Assembly (NCBI RefSeq): GCF_014493765.1
Contig: NZ_JACTVJ010000035.1
Span: forward strand, 1-64,000
DNA from: Streptomyces polyasparticus
GTDB taxonomy: Bacteria > Actinomycetota > Actinomycetes > Streptomycetales > Streptomycetaceae
DNA: 64,000 bases
Direction: 5' to 3'
This document shows, one piece after another, positions 1 to 7,488 of the stretch (positions within the stretch are counted from its first letter, which is position 1; every line of letters starts with the position of its first letter). Both the position numbers and the translations under genes were made by a program. Under the pieces are notes generated by a model. The model was not told where the DNA came from. It saw nothing but the letters and a program-made list of their open reading frames with translations, and made no database searches.

Positions 1-52
1 CGCCGATGGTACTGCAGGGGGGACCCTGTGGGAGAGTAGGACGCCGCCGAAC
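1..52 (+). rRNA. rrf: 5S ribosomal RNA, 3' end (partial)
   Basis: The window opens inside the last part of a 5S rRNA gene. The segment with CGCCGATGGTACTGC, then GGGAGAGTAGGACGCC and a final GCCGAAC matches the conserved 3' half of actinobacterial 5S rRNA. A perfect hairpin terminator follows 12 bases later, so this is the end of an rRNA operon transcribed rightwards. The 5' half lies outside the window. The exact 3' end is uncertain by a few bases. Confidence 0.93.
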
Positions 53-63
53 TAATTTTAAAG

Positions 64-96
64 AAAAGCCCCCGCACAATGTGCGGGGGCTTTTTT
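64..96 (+). terminator. Intrinsic terminator of the rRNA operon
   Basis: A perfect stem (64-77 with 81-94; core AGCCCCCGCAC / GTGCGGGGGCT) with a 3-nt AAT loop is followed by a run of T. It lies directly after the 5S gene and just before the stop of the convergent response regulator gene, so it may act in both directions. Confidence 0.93.
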
Positions 97-101
97 GTAT
101 T

Positions 102-770
102 TCAGGACGGCTTCACCAGCTTGGTGTCGTACGCCAGGATCACCGCCTGGACCCTGTCCCGCGACCCCGTCTTCGCCAGAATGCGTCCCACGTGCGTCTT
201 CACCGTCGACTCCGCGAGATGGAAGCGCTCGGCGATCTCCGTGTTGGTCCAGCCCTGGCCGATGACCGTGAGGATCTCCCGTTCACGGTCGGTGAGTTGG
301 GCCAGGCGTGCGTCCTGTGCGAGCGCGTCCGTCTCTCCCGGTGCCGGCAGCTTCTCCGCGTACGCGTCAAGGAGCCGGCGCGTGAGGCTCGGTGCGACCA
401 CGGCGTCTCCGGAGGCCACGGCGCGGATGCCGGCGAGGAGTTCCTCCGGCTGGGCGTCCTTGACCAGGAAGCCCGAGGCTCCGGCCCGTAGACCTGCGTA
501 GGCGTATTCGTCGAGGTCGAACGTGGTGAGGATCAGGACGCGGGTGCGGTCGCCGGCGGCGACGATACGGCGGGTGGCCTCGATGCCGTCGAGGCCCGGC
601 ATGCGGATGTCCATCAGGGCGACGTCCGGGCGGAGTTCGGAGACCAGGCGTACCGCTTCGGCGCCGTTGGCCGCTTCGCCGGCGACCGTCATGTCGTCCT
701 GGCTCTCCAGGAGCATGCGGAAGCCGAAGCGCTGCATGGGCTGGTCGTCGACGATGAGCACGGTCGTCAC
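102..770 (-). CDS. NarL/LuxR-family response regulator
   Basis: A 222-aa DNA-binding response regulator. The receiver domain (about 3-118) has acidic residues D8-D9, phospho-acceptor D54 in LMDIRMPG, switch Thr 82/83 and K104. A LuxR-type helix-turn-helix spans about 159-215 (LTDREREIL, then STVKTHVGRIL). The GTG start overlaps the kinase stop by one base (TAGTG), so the two are translationally coupled. It is the last gene of an operon running ABC ATPase, permease, kinase, regulator, and it probably controls that transporter in response to envelope or drug stress. The signal is not evident. Confidence 0.95.
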   Translation of the reverse strand: MTTVLIVDDQPMQRFGFRMLLESQDDMTVAGEAANGAEAVRLVSELRPDVALMDIRMPGLDGIEATRRIVAAGDRTRVLILTTFDLDEYAYAGLRAGASGFLVKDAQPEELLAGIRAVASGDAVVAPSLTRRLLDAYAEKLPAPGETDALAQDARLAQLTDREREILTVIGQGWTNTEIAERFHLAESTVKTHVGRILAKTGSRDRVQAVILAYDTKLVKPS

Positions 771-2035
771 TATGCGGGGCCTTCCAGGGGCGGGACCGGG
801 ATACGGAGGTGGACCCGCCAGCCGCCGGCCGGCTGTGGTCCGGCCTCAAGTGTGCCCTGGTAGAGGGAAGTTCGCTCCTTCATACCGGCGAGGCCGCGGC
901 CGCCGTCGGAGGGTGTCCCGCCCTTTCCGGTGTCGGTGACGGTCGCGGTGACCTCGTCCGTTCCGTACGAGAGAACGACCTCGGCCGTGGCCGAAGGGCC
1001 GCCGTGCTTCAGGGTGTTGGTGAGAGCCTCCTGGATCACGCGGTACACGCTGAGCTCCAGGCCGGGCGGGAGGTCCGCCGGGGAACCCTGGACCGAGACA
1101 CGGACGGGCAGGCCTGCCGCACGTACGCCTTCGACGAGGGAGTCGAGGTCGGAGAGCGCCGGGGCCGGGGCCAGGTCCGCGGCGGGGGAGTCCTCGCGCA
1201 GGACGTCCAGGAGGCGGCGCAGCTCCGCGAGCGCGCCGCGGCTCGTGGTGCCGATGGCCTCCAGGGCCTGGACCGCGCGTTCCGGGTTCTTCTTCGCCGC
1301 GTACGCGCCGCCGTCCGCAAGGCCCGTGATGACCGAGAGATTGTGGCCGATGATGTCGTGCATCTCGCGGGCGATACGGGTGCGTTCGGCGGCGGCGGCC
1401 AGCTGGGCCTGCTGGTCGCGTTCGATCTCGAGGCGGTGGGCGCGGTCGACCAGGGACGCGAGGTGCTCCATGCGGGAGCGGACCGCGATGCCCAGGAGTG
1501 CGGAGAGGATGAAGCCCCAGACCGCGGGGCCGAAGGAGCCGTCCCAGGCCGCGAGCGGATAGCGCAGGGCGCCCGGGATGAGCGGGACGAGGACCACCAC
1601 GGCGGCCGGTGCCAGCTGCTTGAGCGGCCGGTGCACGGCCAGGTTGAACACCGCGGCCAGCTGGACGAAGTGGGCCTGCAGGATGGCGCCCGTCCAGCCG
1701 TTGGCCAGCGCGAAGGGCGCGGTGGCGAGCAGGACGCCCATGGGGTGGCGGCGGCGCCAGTAGAGCGGCACGGTGAAGCCGAGGCTGATGACCAGGAGCT
1801 GCCAGTCCGGCACGTCCAGGTTCTGGGCGATCATCCGCCAGCCGCTGCTCGCGTAGTCGGTGAGGGCGGCGCCCACCCAGAAGAGGGTGACGGCGAGGTC
1901 CCACACCCAGGGCCTGCGCCGGTCGAAGGCGCGGAGGTACTGCAGGAGTTGACGCAGCGGGCGGGTGGACGAGAGGGTGCCCGCGCCGCGGACACCCTCT
2001 CTGTGCTGATTGGTCACGGGATCATCCTCTGCCAC
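770..2035 (-). CDS. DesK/NarX-type sensor histidine kinase
   Basis: A 421-aa membrane kinase. Several hydrophobic segments lie between about residues 44 and 185. A HisKA_3 dimerisation domain follows with phospho-acceptor H226 in REMHDIIGHNLSVI, then a HATPase_c domain near the C-terminus (NTLKHGG, TDTGKGG, GGRGLAGMKER). There is no large extracellular sensor, so it probably senses within or near the membrane, as in DesK/LiaS-type kinases. It starts at GTG (2035); a second GTG seven codons in is possible. It lies 6 bp after the permease and is coupled to the regulator. Confidence 0.94.
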   Translation of the reverse strand: MAEDDPVTNQHREGVRGAGTLSSTRPLRQLLQYLRAFDRRRPWVWDLAVTLFWVGAALTDYASSGWRMIAQNLDVPDWQLLVISLGFTVPLYWRRRHPMGVLLATAPFALANGWTGAILQAHFVQLAAVFNLAVHRPLKQLAPAAVVVLVPLIPGALRYPLAAWDGSFGPAVWGFILSALLGIAVRSRMEHLASLVDRAHRLEIERDQQAQLAAAAERTRIAREMHDIIGHNLSVITGLADGGAYAAKKNPERAVQALEAIGTTSRGALAELRRLLDVLREDSPAADLAPAPALSDLDSLVEGVRAAGLPVRVSVQGSPADLPPGLELSVYRVIQEALTNTLKHGGPSATAEVVLSYGTDEVTATVTDTGKGGTPSDGGRGLAGMKERTSLYQGTLEAGPQPAGGWRVHLRIPVPPLEGPA

Positions 2036-2041
2036 GGCAGG

Positions 2042-2845
2042 TCATACGTCCCGGCGCTTGAGGAAGAACGCGGCGACGGCGACCGAGCCGGCCGCCCACA
2101 GGACCAGGGCGATCAGGGACGCGGCGGGCGACGGGGCGCCCGCGATCGGGTCGAGTGCGGCGACATTGCCCGCGGACTGGACGGGGAAGTACTCGATGGC
2201 GGTGTCCACGGCGTCGATCGGGATCATGGAGATGACCTCGGGCAGGATCATGATCCCGCCGACGAAGGCCGCGATGCCGCCCGCGACCGAGCGGAGCACG
2301 GCACCGAGCCCGAGGGCGAAGACGGACAGGGCCGTGATGCCGGCGGACATCCCCAGGACGGCCGTGAGCACACCGGGGTCGGTCAGGGCCGCCTCCTGGT
2401 CGGTGCCGGCCAGGAAGGTCTGGGCGAGCGGGTAGGCGATCAGGCAGGTCACCAGGGTCAGCGGGAAGACGATGGCCGCGAGGACGGCGGCCTTCGCCCA
2501 CAGGACCGTGACCCTTCGGGGCACCGCGGTGAGCGAGGCGCGGATCATCCCGCTCGTGTACTCGCCCGCGATGATCAGGACGCCCAGGACGGGCAGGGAG
2601 ATCTGGGCGATCTGGGTGCCGGCCAGACCGATCCCGATCGGGTCGACGAACTCCCGGCTCCCCGTGTCGTAGTTGGCGGAGACCAGCAGCCCCAGGCCGA
2701 TGATCAGGACCGCCGAGGACAGCAGGGTGATCCAGGTGGAGCGGACCGTCCAGAACTTGTGCCATTCGGAGCGCAGCACACGTACGGGTGTCACGGCGTA
2801 GGAGGACGTGGTGCGGGTCTGCCGGGCGATCGTGGCGGTGCTCAT
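2042..2845 (-). CDS. ABC-2 type transporter permease
   Basis: A 267-aa membrane protein with about six hydrophobic helices (for example near residues 38-58, 79-98, 122-140, 161-180, 190-212 and 236-258). The short N-terminal RSEWHKFWTVRSTW segment is typical of actinobacterial ABC-2 permeases. The start overlaps the ATPase stop by 4 bp (ATGA), so both proteins probably form one exporter. The two-component genes sit directly downstream in the same operon. The substrate cannot be read from the sequence; drug or lipid export is the usual role. Confidence 0.92.
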   Translation of the reverse strand: MSTATIARQTRTTSSYAVTPVRVLRSEWHKFWTVRSTWITLLSSAVLIIGLGLLVSANYDTGSREFVDPIGIGLAGTQIAQISLPVLGVLIIAGEYTSGMIRASLTAVPRRVTVLWAKAAVLAAIVFPLTLVTCLIAYPLAQTFLAGTDQEAALTDPGVLTAVLGMSAGITALSVFALGLGAVLRSVAGGIAAFVGGIMILPEVISMIPIDAVDTAIEYFPVQSAGNVAALDPIAGAPSPAASLIALVLWAAGSVAVAAFFLKRRDV

Positions 2846-3762
2846 GCTGCGTGTCCCTTCACGGTGGCGTTGTACTCGACGGAGTCGCGGGTCAGGTCCA
2901 TGAAGGCCTGCTCCAGCGAGGCGGCCTGCGGGGTGAGTTCGAAGACCGGGATGGCGTGGGCGGCGGCGGTACGGGCGATGTGCTCGGCGTCGACGCCCTG
3001 GACGGTGAGCGTGCCGGTGCTCTCGGACGTGACCGTCACGGCGGGGCCCGCCAGGAGCGAGGCGAGCTCGCCGGCCGACGGGGTGACCACCTTGACGGAG
3101 GCGGCGCCTGCTTCCCGTACGAAGGCGTCCACCGTCGTGTCCGCGAGGAGCCTGCCGCGGCCGATGATGACCAGGTGGTCGGCCGTCAGGGCCATCTCGC
3201 TCATCAGGTGCGAGGAGACCAGGACCGTACGGCCTTCGGCGGCAAGGGACTTGAGGAGGTTGCGGATCCAGAGCACGCCCTCGGGGTCGAGGCCGTTGAC
3301 CGGCTCGTCCAGGATCACCGTGGCCGGGTCGCCGAGCAGGGCGGCCGCGATGCCCAGGCGCTGGCCCATGCCGAGCGAGAAGCCCTTGACGCGCTTGGCG
3401 GCGACCTCGGTGATGCCGGCCAGGTCCAGTACGTGGTCGACGCGGGAGCGCGGGATGCCGTGGGTGAGGGCCAGGGCCATGAGGTGGTTGCGGGCGCTGC
3501 GGCCCGGGTGGACCGAGCGGGCCTCCAGGAGCGCGCCGACCTCGGTGAGCGGTGCGGGGTGGTCCGCGTAGGCGTGCCCGCCGATCGTCGCGGTGCCGCG
3601 GGTCGGGGTGTCGAGGCCGAGCAGCATCCGCATGGTGGTCGACTTGCCGGCGCCGTTGGGGCCGAGGAAGCCGGTGACGGTGCCGGGCTTGACCTCGAAG
3701 CTCAGGTCGTCGACGACGGTCTTGTCGCCGTACTTCTTGGTGAGTCCGTTGGCTCGAATCAT
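2842..3762 (-). CDS. ABC transporter ATP-binding protein
   Basis: About 306 aa, starting at ATG 3762 (MIRANGLTKKYG); an upstream in-frame TTG would add eight non-conserved residues. It has Walker A GPNGAGKST, a signature region FSLGMGQRLGIA and Walker B VILDEPVNGLDP, followed by an H-loop SSHLMSEM. This is the ABC-2 exporter class (CcmA/DrrA-like) with a C-terminal extension. First gene of the four-gene exporter/two-component operon. The partner is the permease that overlaps it by 4 bp. Confidence 0.94.
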   Translation of the reverse strand: MIRANGLTKKYGDKTVVDDLSFEVKPGTVTGFLGPNGAGKSTTMRMLLGLDTPTRGTATIGGHAYADHPAPLTEVGALLEARSVHPGRSARNHLMALALTHGIPRSRVDHVLDLAGITEVAAKRVKGFSLGMGQRLGIAAALLGDPATVILDEPVNGLDPEGVLWIRNLLKSLAAEGRTVLVSSHLMSEMALTADHLVIIGRGRLLADTTVDAFVREAGAASVKVVTPSAGELASLLAGPAVTVTSESTGTLTVQGVDAEHIARTAAAHAIPVFELTPQAASLEQAFMDLTRDSVEYNATVKGHAA

Positions 3763-3909
3763 GGAGATGACGCTACGGAGCGCCAAGGGCCGTTCCGTCG
3801 GACCGGGGACGGCATCTGGCGGGCGGTTCTAGTACCCCGGTACGACAGCCGCGTCGCACCGGGGGATACCCCCTTGCGTGCAGTCGTGACCTGCGGCGAC
3901 GATCACCGT

Positions 3910-4455
3910 ATGAGCTACGAGATACGCGCGGTACGGGCCGACGAGTGGGAGCAGGTCAGGGACCTGCGCCTGCAGGCGCTGCAGGACCCCGCCGCACCCA
4001 TCGCCTACCTGGAGACGTACGAGGCGGCGAACGCGCGGCCCGACCAGTTCTGGCAGGACCGAGCCGCCGGCCATTCGCACGGCCTGGACGGGCGCCAGTT
4101 CGTGGCGGTGGACGAGCACGGCATCTGGGTCGGGGCGACGGTGTCGATCATCGAGCACGCCGGCCGGGAGGACTTCTTCGGTGTGGTGCTGCCGGTGACC
4201 GGTGCGCACTTCGTGGGGGTCTACGTGGACCCCGAGCACCGCGGACGCGGCCTGGTGCAGCGTCTCTTCGAGGCCGCGGCCGAGTGGTCGTGGACGGTCG
4301 AGGGCGTGGAGCGGGCGCGGCTCTTCGTCCACCAGGACAACCACCGGGCGCAGGCCGCGTACAAGAAGATCGGCTTCGAACGCAGCGGAGGGGTCGTCCC
4401 GTTGGAGAGCGACCCCTCGAAGCTGGAGTACGAAATGGTGCTTGCGAAGCCCTAG
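3910..4455 (+). CDS. GNAT-family N-acetyltransferase
   Basis: A 181-aa single-domain GNAT protein. The acetyl-CoA binding loop is visible as VYVDPEHRGRGLVQRLF, with a C-terminal VHQDNHRAQAAYKKIGF stretch characteristic of the family. The substrate is unknown; relatives acetylate small amines, antibiotics or protein N-termini. The start ATG 3910 is chosen because homology begins at once (MSYEIRAVRADEW). A much longer open frame upstream in the same phase is a GC-bias artefact. The stop overlaps the convergent reductase gene by 4 bp. Confidence 0.9.
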   Translation: MSYEIRAVRADEWEQVRDLRLQALQDPAAPIAYLETYEAANARPDQFWQDRAAGHSHGLDGRQFVAVDEHGIWVGATVSIIEHAGREDFFGVVLPVTGAHFVGVYVDPEHRGRGLVQRLFEAAAEWSWTVEGVERARLFVHQDNHRAQAAYKKIGFERSGGVVPLESDPSKLEYEMVLAKP

Positions 4456-5030
4456 TTGTACGGGCGCTCCGCGCGCGCCGTGCGCAGCGCCTGGGCCCAC
4501 CAGTCCAGCTGGTCCAGCATCGTCTTGGCCGCGCCCGCCGCACCCTGCGGGTCGTGGGCCTTGCCGTCCTCGCCGAAGTGGTCCCAGGCGCTGTGGAAGC
4601 TGACGCCGTCGCGGATGGTCACGCAGTGCACCTCGGCGAAGACCTGGCGCAGGTGCTCGACCGCGCGCAGACCGCCGGAGACACCGCCGTACGAGACGAA
4701 GCCGACCGCCTTGGCGTTCCACTCGGTGCGGTGCAGGTCGATGAAGTGCTTCAGCTGGGCCGGGTAGCTGTGGTTGTACTCCGGGGTGACCACGACGTAC
4801 GCGTCCGCGGCCTCGACCCGGGCCGCGAGATCGGCCAGGGCCGGGGTGCGCTCGGTGCCCCAGTCGGGGTGGCAGGCCGGCAGCTCCAGGCCGGCCACGT
4901 CGATGATGTCGAGCTCGGCGCCCGAGTGCTCCTCGGCGAGCGCGGTGAACCACTGGCCGACCGTCGGGCCGAAGCGGCCGTCACGGGTGGAACCGATGAT
5001 CACGGCGAGGCGGTAGGGCGTGGTGGACAT
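4452..5030 (-). CDS. NADPH-dependent FMN reductase / flavodoxin-like protein
   Basis: A 192-aa cytosolic flavoprotein of the NADPH-dependent FMN reductase superfamily. The N-terminal phosphate-binding loop IIGSTRDGRFG binds FMN phosphate. The PEYNHSYPAQLKHFID and FVSYGGVSGGLRAVEHLR segments are family hallmarks. Likely role: reduction of quinones, azo compounds or chromate, with NADPH. It is convergent with the GNAT gene, with a 4-bp overlap of the two stop ends. The MFS gene upstream is on the same strand after an 84-bp gap. Confidence 0.91.
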   Translation of the reverse strand: MSTTPYRLAVIIGSTRDGRFGPTVGQWFTALAEEHSGAELDIIDVAGLELPACHPDWGTERTPALADLAARVEAADAYVVVTPEYNHSYPAQLKHFIDLHRTEWNAKAVGFVSYGGVSGGLRAVEHLRQVFAEVHCVTIRDGVSFHSAWDHFGEDGKAHDPQGAAGAAKTMLDQLDWWAQALRTARAERPYN

Positions 5031-5114
5031 GGATGAAGCTCCTCTTTGGCAAATGTGTCAAGTGTGGGTGATATCCGGACAGTTGAGGCTCCGGGCCGTG
5101 GATACGAGCGGTGA

Positions 5115-6635
5115 TCAGCGAGTCTGCAGGGTTGTGGCTTTCGCCGGCGGCGCCGGGTCGGTCTTCGTACGGTCGGCGGTCGTGCCGCCGGAACGGGTAA
5201 GCACCCCCACGACCAGCCCCAGTGCGAGGACCAGTCCCGCCACCGCCCACAGCGTGAGCCGCATCGACTCGGTGAACTGCGCCGCCTGGAGCGCACCTTG
5301 GGAGACACCCGAGGAGATGCGTCCCGCCGTCCCGGCCGATCCCGTACGTGCTTCGAGCAGGGCGATGAGCACGGTGGCGAAGACGGTGAGCATCACCGCG
5401 CCCGTACCGCCGCGGACCGTGTTGAGGAAGCCCGAGGCCATTCCCGTGCGGGAGGGCTCGACCATCGTCAGCGCGTGGGCGTCGATGATGCCGAGCGAGA
5501 GGCCGATGGCGGAGCCCAGGAGGCCGACCGGGCCCGCGAGTTCGGCCGCCCCGATGCCGGGGTGCAGGGCCGCGCCGAGCCAGAGGTTGGCCGTGGCGAT
5601 CAGGGCCAGGGAGGTCAGGAGCAGGGTGCGCGGGGGCACTCCGCGGTTGGCGAGGCGTGCGCCGAGCTGGGGCAGCACGGCCATCGGGACGCTCAGGAAG
5701 AGCAGCACGAGCCCGGCTTCGCGTGCACTGTAGCCGCTGGTGCCCTGCAGGTACGTGGGCAGGAAGATCATGGTTCCGGTCATGCCGACGCCGAGCGCGA
5801 AGGAGCCGAGGGGCCAGGCGATGAACCGGCGGTTGCCGGCGAGGGAGATGTCGAGGATCGGGCGGCCGCCGGCGGCCGAGATCCGCCGCTCGATGCGGAC
5901 GAAGGTGACGAGCAGGCCGAGGCCCAGGGCCAGCGGAAGCAGCGTGGCCGGTGCCGTCCAGCCTTGCGCGGAGCCCTGGGTGAGCGCGAAGAGGGTGAGC
6001 GCGAGGCCGGAGATGAAGGCGACCGCGCCCGCCTTGTCGACCTTGGGGCGCACCTCGGCGCGTGCGTCGGGCAGGACGGCCGAGCCGATGAGGATGACCG
6101 CACCGACCGCCGCGTAGGCGAGGAAGGTGGCGCGCCAGCCGAGGCTGTCCACGATCGCGCCCGAGACGGTAGGGCCGAGCGAGACGCCGACCGAGCCGGT
6201 GGTGCCGACCAGGGCGAACGCCTTGGTGCGCGCGGGGCCTTCGAAGATCGTGGCGAGCAGGGCGGTGCCGGTGGCCATCACTCCGGCGGCACCGACGCCG
6301 ACCATGATGCGGGCGAGGTCGAGCAGCAGGATGTTCTGGGCGGCGGCCGAGGCGACGGTGCTCACCGTGTAGACCAGCGCGCCGAGCGAGAAGAGCCGGC
6401 GGCGGCCGTAGAGATCGCCGAGCGAGCCGGCGACGAGCATGAAGGAGGAGGCGGCCAGGAAGTAGCCGGTGACCACCCAGTTCAGTGCCGCACCGCTCGT
6501 GTCGAGGTCGGCGCCGATCCTGGGCAGGGCGACGGTGGTGCCGGACATGGCCATCGGGAGGGTGAAGAGGCCGAGGAGGACTACGGCCAGAGTCGTCTTG
6601 CCCCTGTGCGCCGGGGCGTGCGCTGCGGTTGGCAT
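5115..6635 (-). CDS. MFS drug efflux transporter, DHA2 (14-TM) family
   Basis: A 506-aa integral membrane protein, length and hydropathy typical of 14-helix DHA2 proton/drug antiporters (EmrB/QacA type). The loop 2-3 motif GSLGDLYGRRRLF is the MFS motif A. The region around GTTGSVGVSLGPTVSGAIVD resembles antiporter motif C. It is divergent from a TetR gene with two operators between the starts, the classic layout of a repressor-controlled efflux pump. Substrates unknown. Confidence 0.93.
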   Translation of the reverse strand: MPTAAHAPAHRGKTTLAVVLLGLFTLPMAMSGTTVALPRIGADLDTSGAALNWVVTGYFLAASSFMLVAGSLGDLYGRRRLFSLGALVYTVSTVASAAAQNILLLDLARIMVGVGAAGVMATGTALLATIFEGPARTKAFALVGTTGSVGVSLGPTVSGAIVDSLGWRATFLAYAAVGAVILIGSAVLPDARAEVRPKVDKAGAVAFISGLALTLFALTQGSAQGWTAPATLLPLALGLGLLVTFVRIERRISAAGGRPILDISLAGNRRFIAWPLGSFALGVGMTGTMIFLPTYLQGTSGYSAREAGLVLLFLSVPMAVLPQLGARLANRGVPPRTLLLTSLALIATANLWLGAALHPGIGAAELAGPVGLLGSAIGLSLGIIDAHALTMVEPSRTGMASGFLNTVRGGTGAVMLTVFATVLIALLEARTGSAGTAGRISSGVSQGALQAAQFTESMRLTLWAVAGLVLALGLVVGVLTRSGGTTADRTKTDPAPPAKATTLQTR

Positions 6636-6643
6636 GCCGATAA

Positions 6644-6684
6644 ACTACAACGGTCGTTGTAGTGATTACAACGGTCATTGTAAT
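6644..6684. promoter_or_regulatory. Two tandem TetR-type operators
   Basis: Two 20-bp palindromes lie side by side with a 21-bp pitch: 6644-6663 (ACTACAACG-GT-CGTTGTAGT, perfect arms) and 6665-6684 (ATTACAACG-GT-CATTGTAAT, one mismatch). They sit between the MFS start (6635) and the TetR start (6714). The pitch of two helical turns would place two repressor dimers on the same DNA face. Binding by the adjacent TetR is inferred. Confidence 0.88.
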
Positions 6685-6713
6685 TTTCGGGTCAAGCTAG
6701 GTTGAGGTTTGGC

Positions 6714-7379
6714 ATGGCGAAGCAGGGCGAAACCGAGCAGAAGCCTCTGCGCAAGGGGATGTTGGAGAAGCGGCAAGCGATCCTGAAGGGCGCGCGTGCC
6801 GTCTTCGGACGGGACGGCTACACGCGGGCGAGCATCGACGCGATCGCCGCGGAGGCCGGGGTCTCCAGCCGTACGCTCTACAACCACTTCGGCGACAAGG
6901 AAGGGCTGTTCCGCGCGGTCCTAATGGACAGCTCGGTCGCGGTGACCACGGCTCAACAGGCGCTCCTGGAGCGGCACTTCCACAAGTTCCGCGACCCCGA
7001 GGCGGATCTGTACGACCTCGCCGTCGAGTGGGTCGGGGGCACCGAGACGCATCCCGAGCACTTCGCCCTCGTACGGCAGATCATTGCCGAGGCCAGCCGG
7101 CTGCCGCTCGACGTGCTGCGGGAATGGCAGCGGATCGGGCCGAAGGCGACGCGGGCGGCGCTGCGCGGGCACCTCCTGGAGGCCGGCCGCGCCGGGCTGC
7201 TCGCGATCGACGAGGAGAACGCGGACCGGGCGACGCGGCACTGGGCGCTGTTCACGGCGGGCGCCGTGCAGACCGAGTCGGCGCAGGGCGCGCTGCCGCT
7301 GGAACCCGAAGTCTTCGAGCGGCTCGTACGCGAAGGGGTCGAGCTCTTTCTGGGGCTGTACGGGAAGCCGCAGTCCTAG
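6714..7379 (+). CDS. TetR/AcrR-family transcriptional repressor
   Basis: A 221-aa regulator. The N-terminal HTH (about 24-67) contains DAIAAEAGVSSRTLYNHFGD. The C-terminal ligand domain is of the AefR-like C-terminal class (ALVRQIIAEASRLP). ATG 6714 is preferred to an in-frame TTG at 6702 because a purine-rich GTTGAGG lies just upstream and homology starts after it. It is divergent from the MFS pump and the two palindromes between them make autoregulation and pump repression the likely role. Confidence 0.93.
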   Translation: MAKQGETEQKPLRKGMLEKRQAILKGARAVFGRDGYTRASIDAIAAEAGVSSRTLYNHFGDKEGLFRAVLMDSSVAVTTAQQALLERHFHKFRDPEADLYDLAVEWVGGTETHPEHFALVRQIIAEASRLPLDVLREWQRIGPKATRAALRGHLLEAGRAGLLAIDEENADRATRHWALFTAGAVQTESAQGALPLEPEVFERLVREGVELFLGLYGKPQS

Positions 7380-7416
7380 AGGTGACGTCCTCTGCCGGTG
7401 GGGTGAAGTCCTCTGT

Positions 7417-7488
7417 CTGTACGGGTAGTTCGTCGTCCGGCTATATGGGCAGTCCGGCGTCCGGCTATACGGGCAGTTCGGCGTCCGG
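7417..7488 (-). repeat. Three 24-bp tandem repeats copying the 3' end of the VirD4-like gene
   Basis: Three 24-bp units tile exactly: 7417-7440, 7441-7464 and 7465-7488. On the minus strand each encodes a variant of PDAELPV plus a terminal codon. The gene-proximal unit ends PDAELPV-TAG and the middle unit PDAGLPI-TAG. The distal unit reads PDDELPV-CAG and stays open. The units differ by two or three bases. The gene therefore ends at the first of two successive stop codons. Confidence 0.85.

Noticed and set aside
809-3571. Long 920-codon plus-strand frame opposite the kinase/ABC operon
   Set aside because: It is antisense to three genes with clear motifs and its translation is an Arg/Gly/Asp-biased product of GC skew without any family signature.
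2788-3909. Upstream extension of the GNAT gene in the same frame
   Set aside because: It covers the ABC ATPase gene in antisense; GNAT homology begins exactly at ATG 3910.
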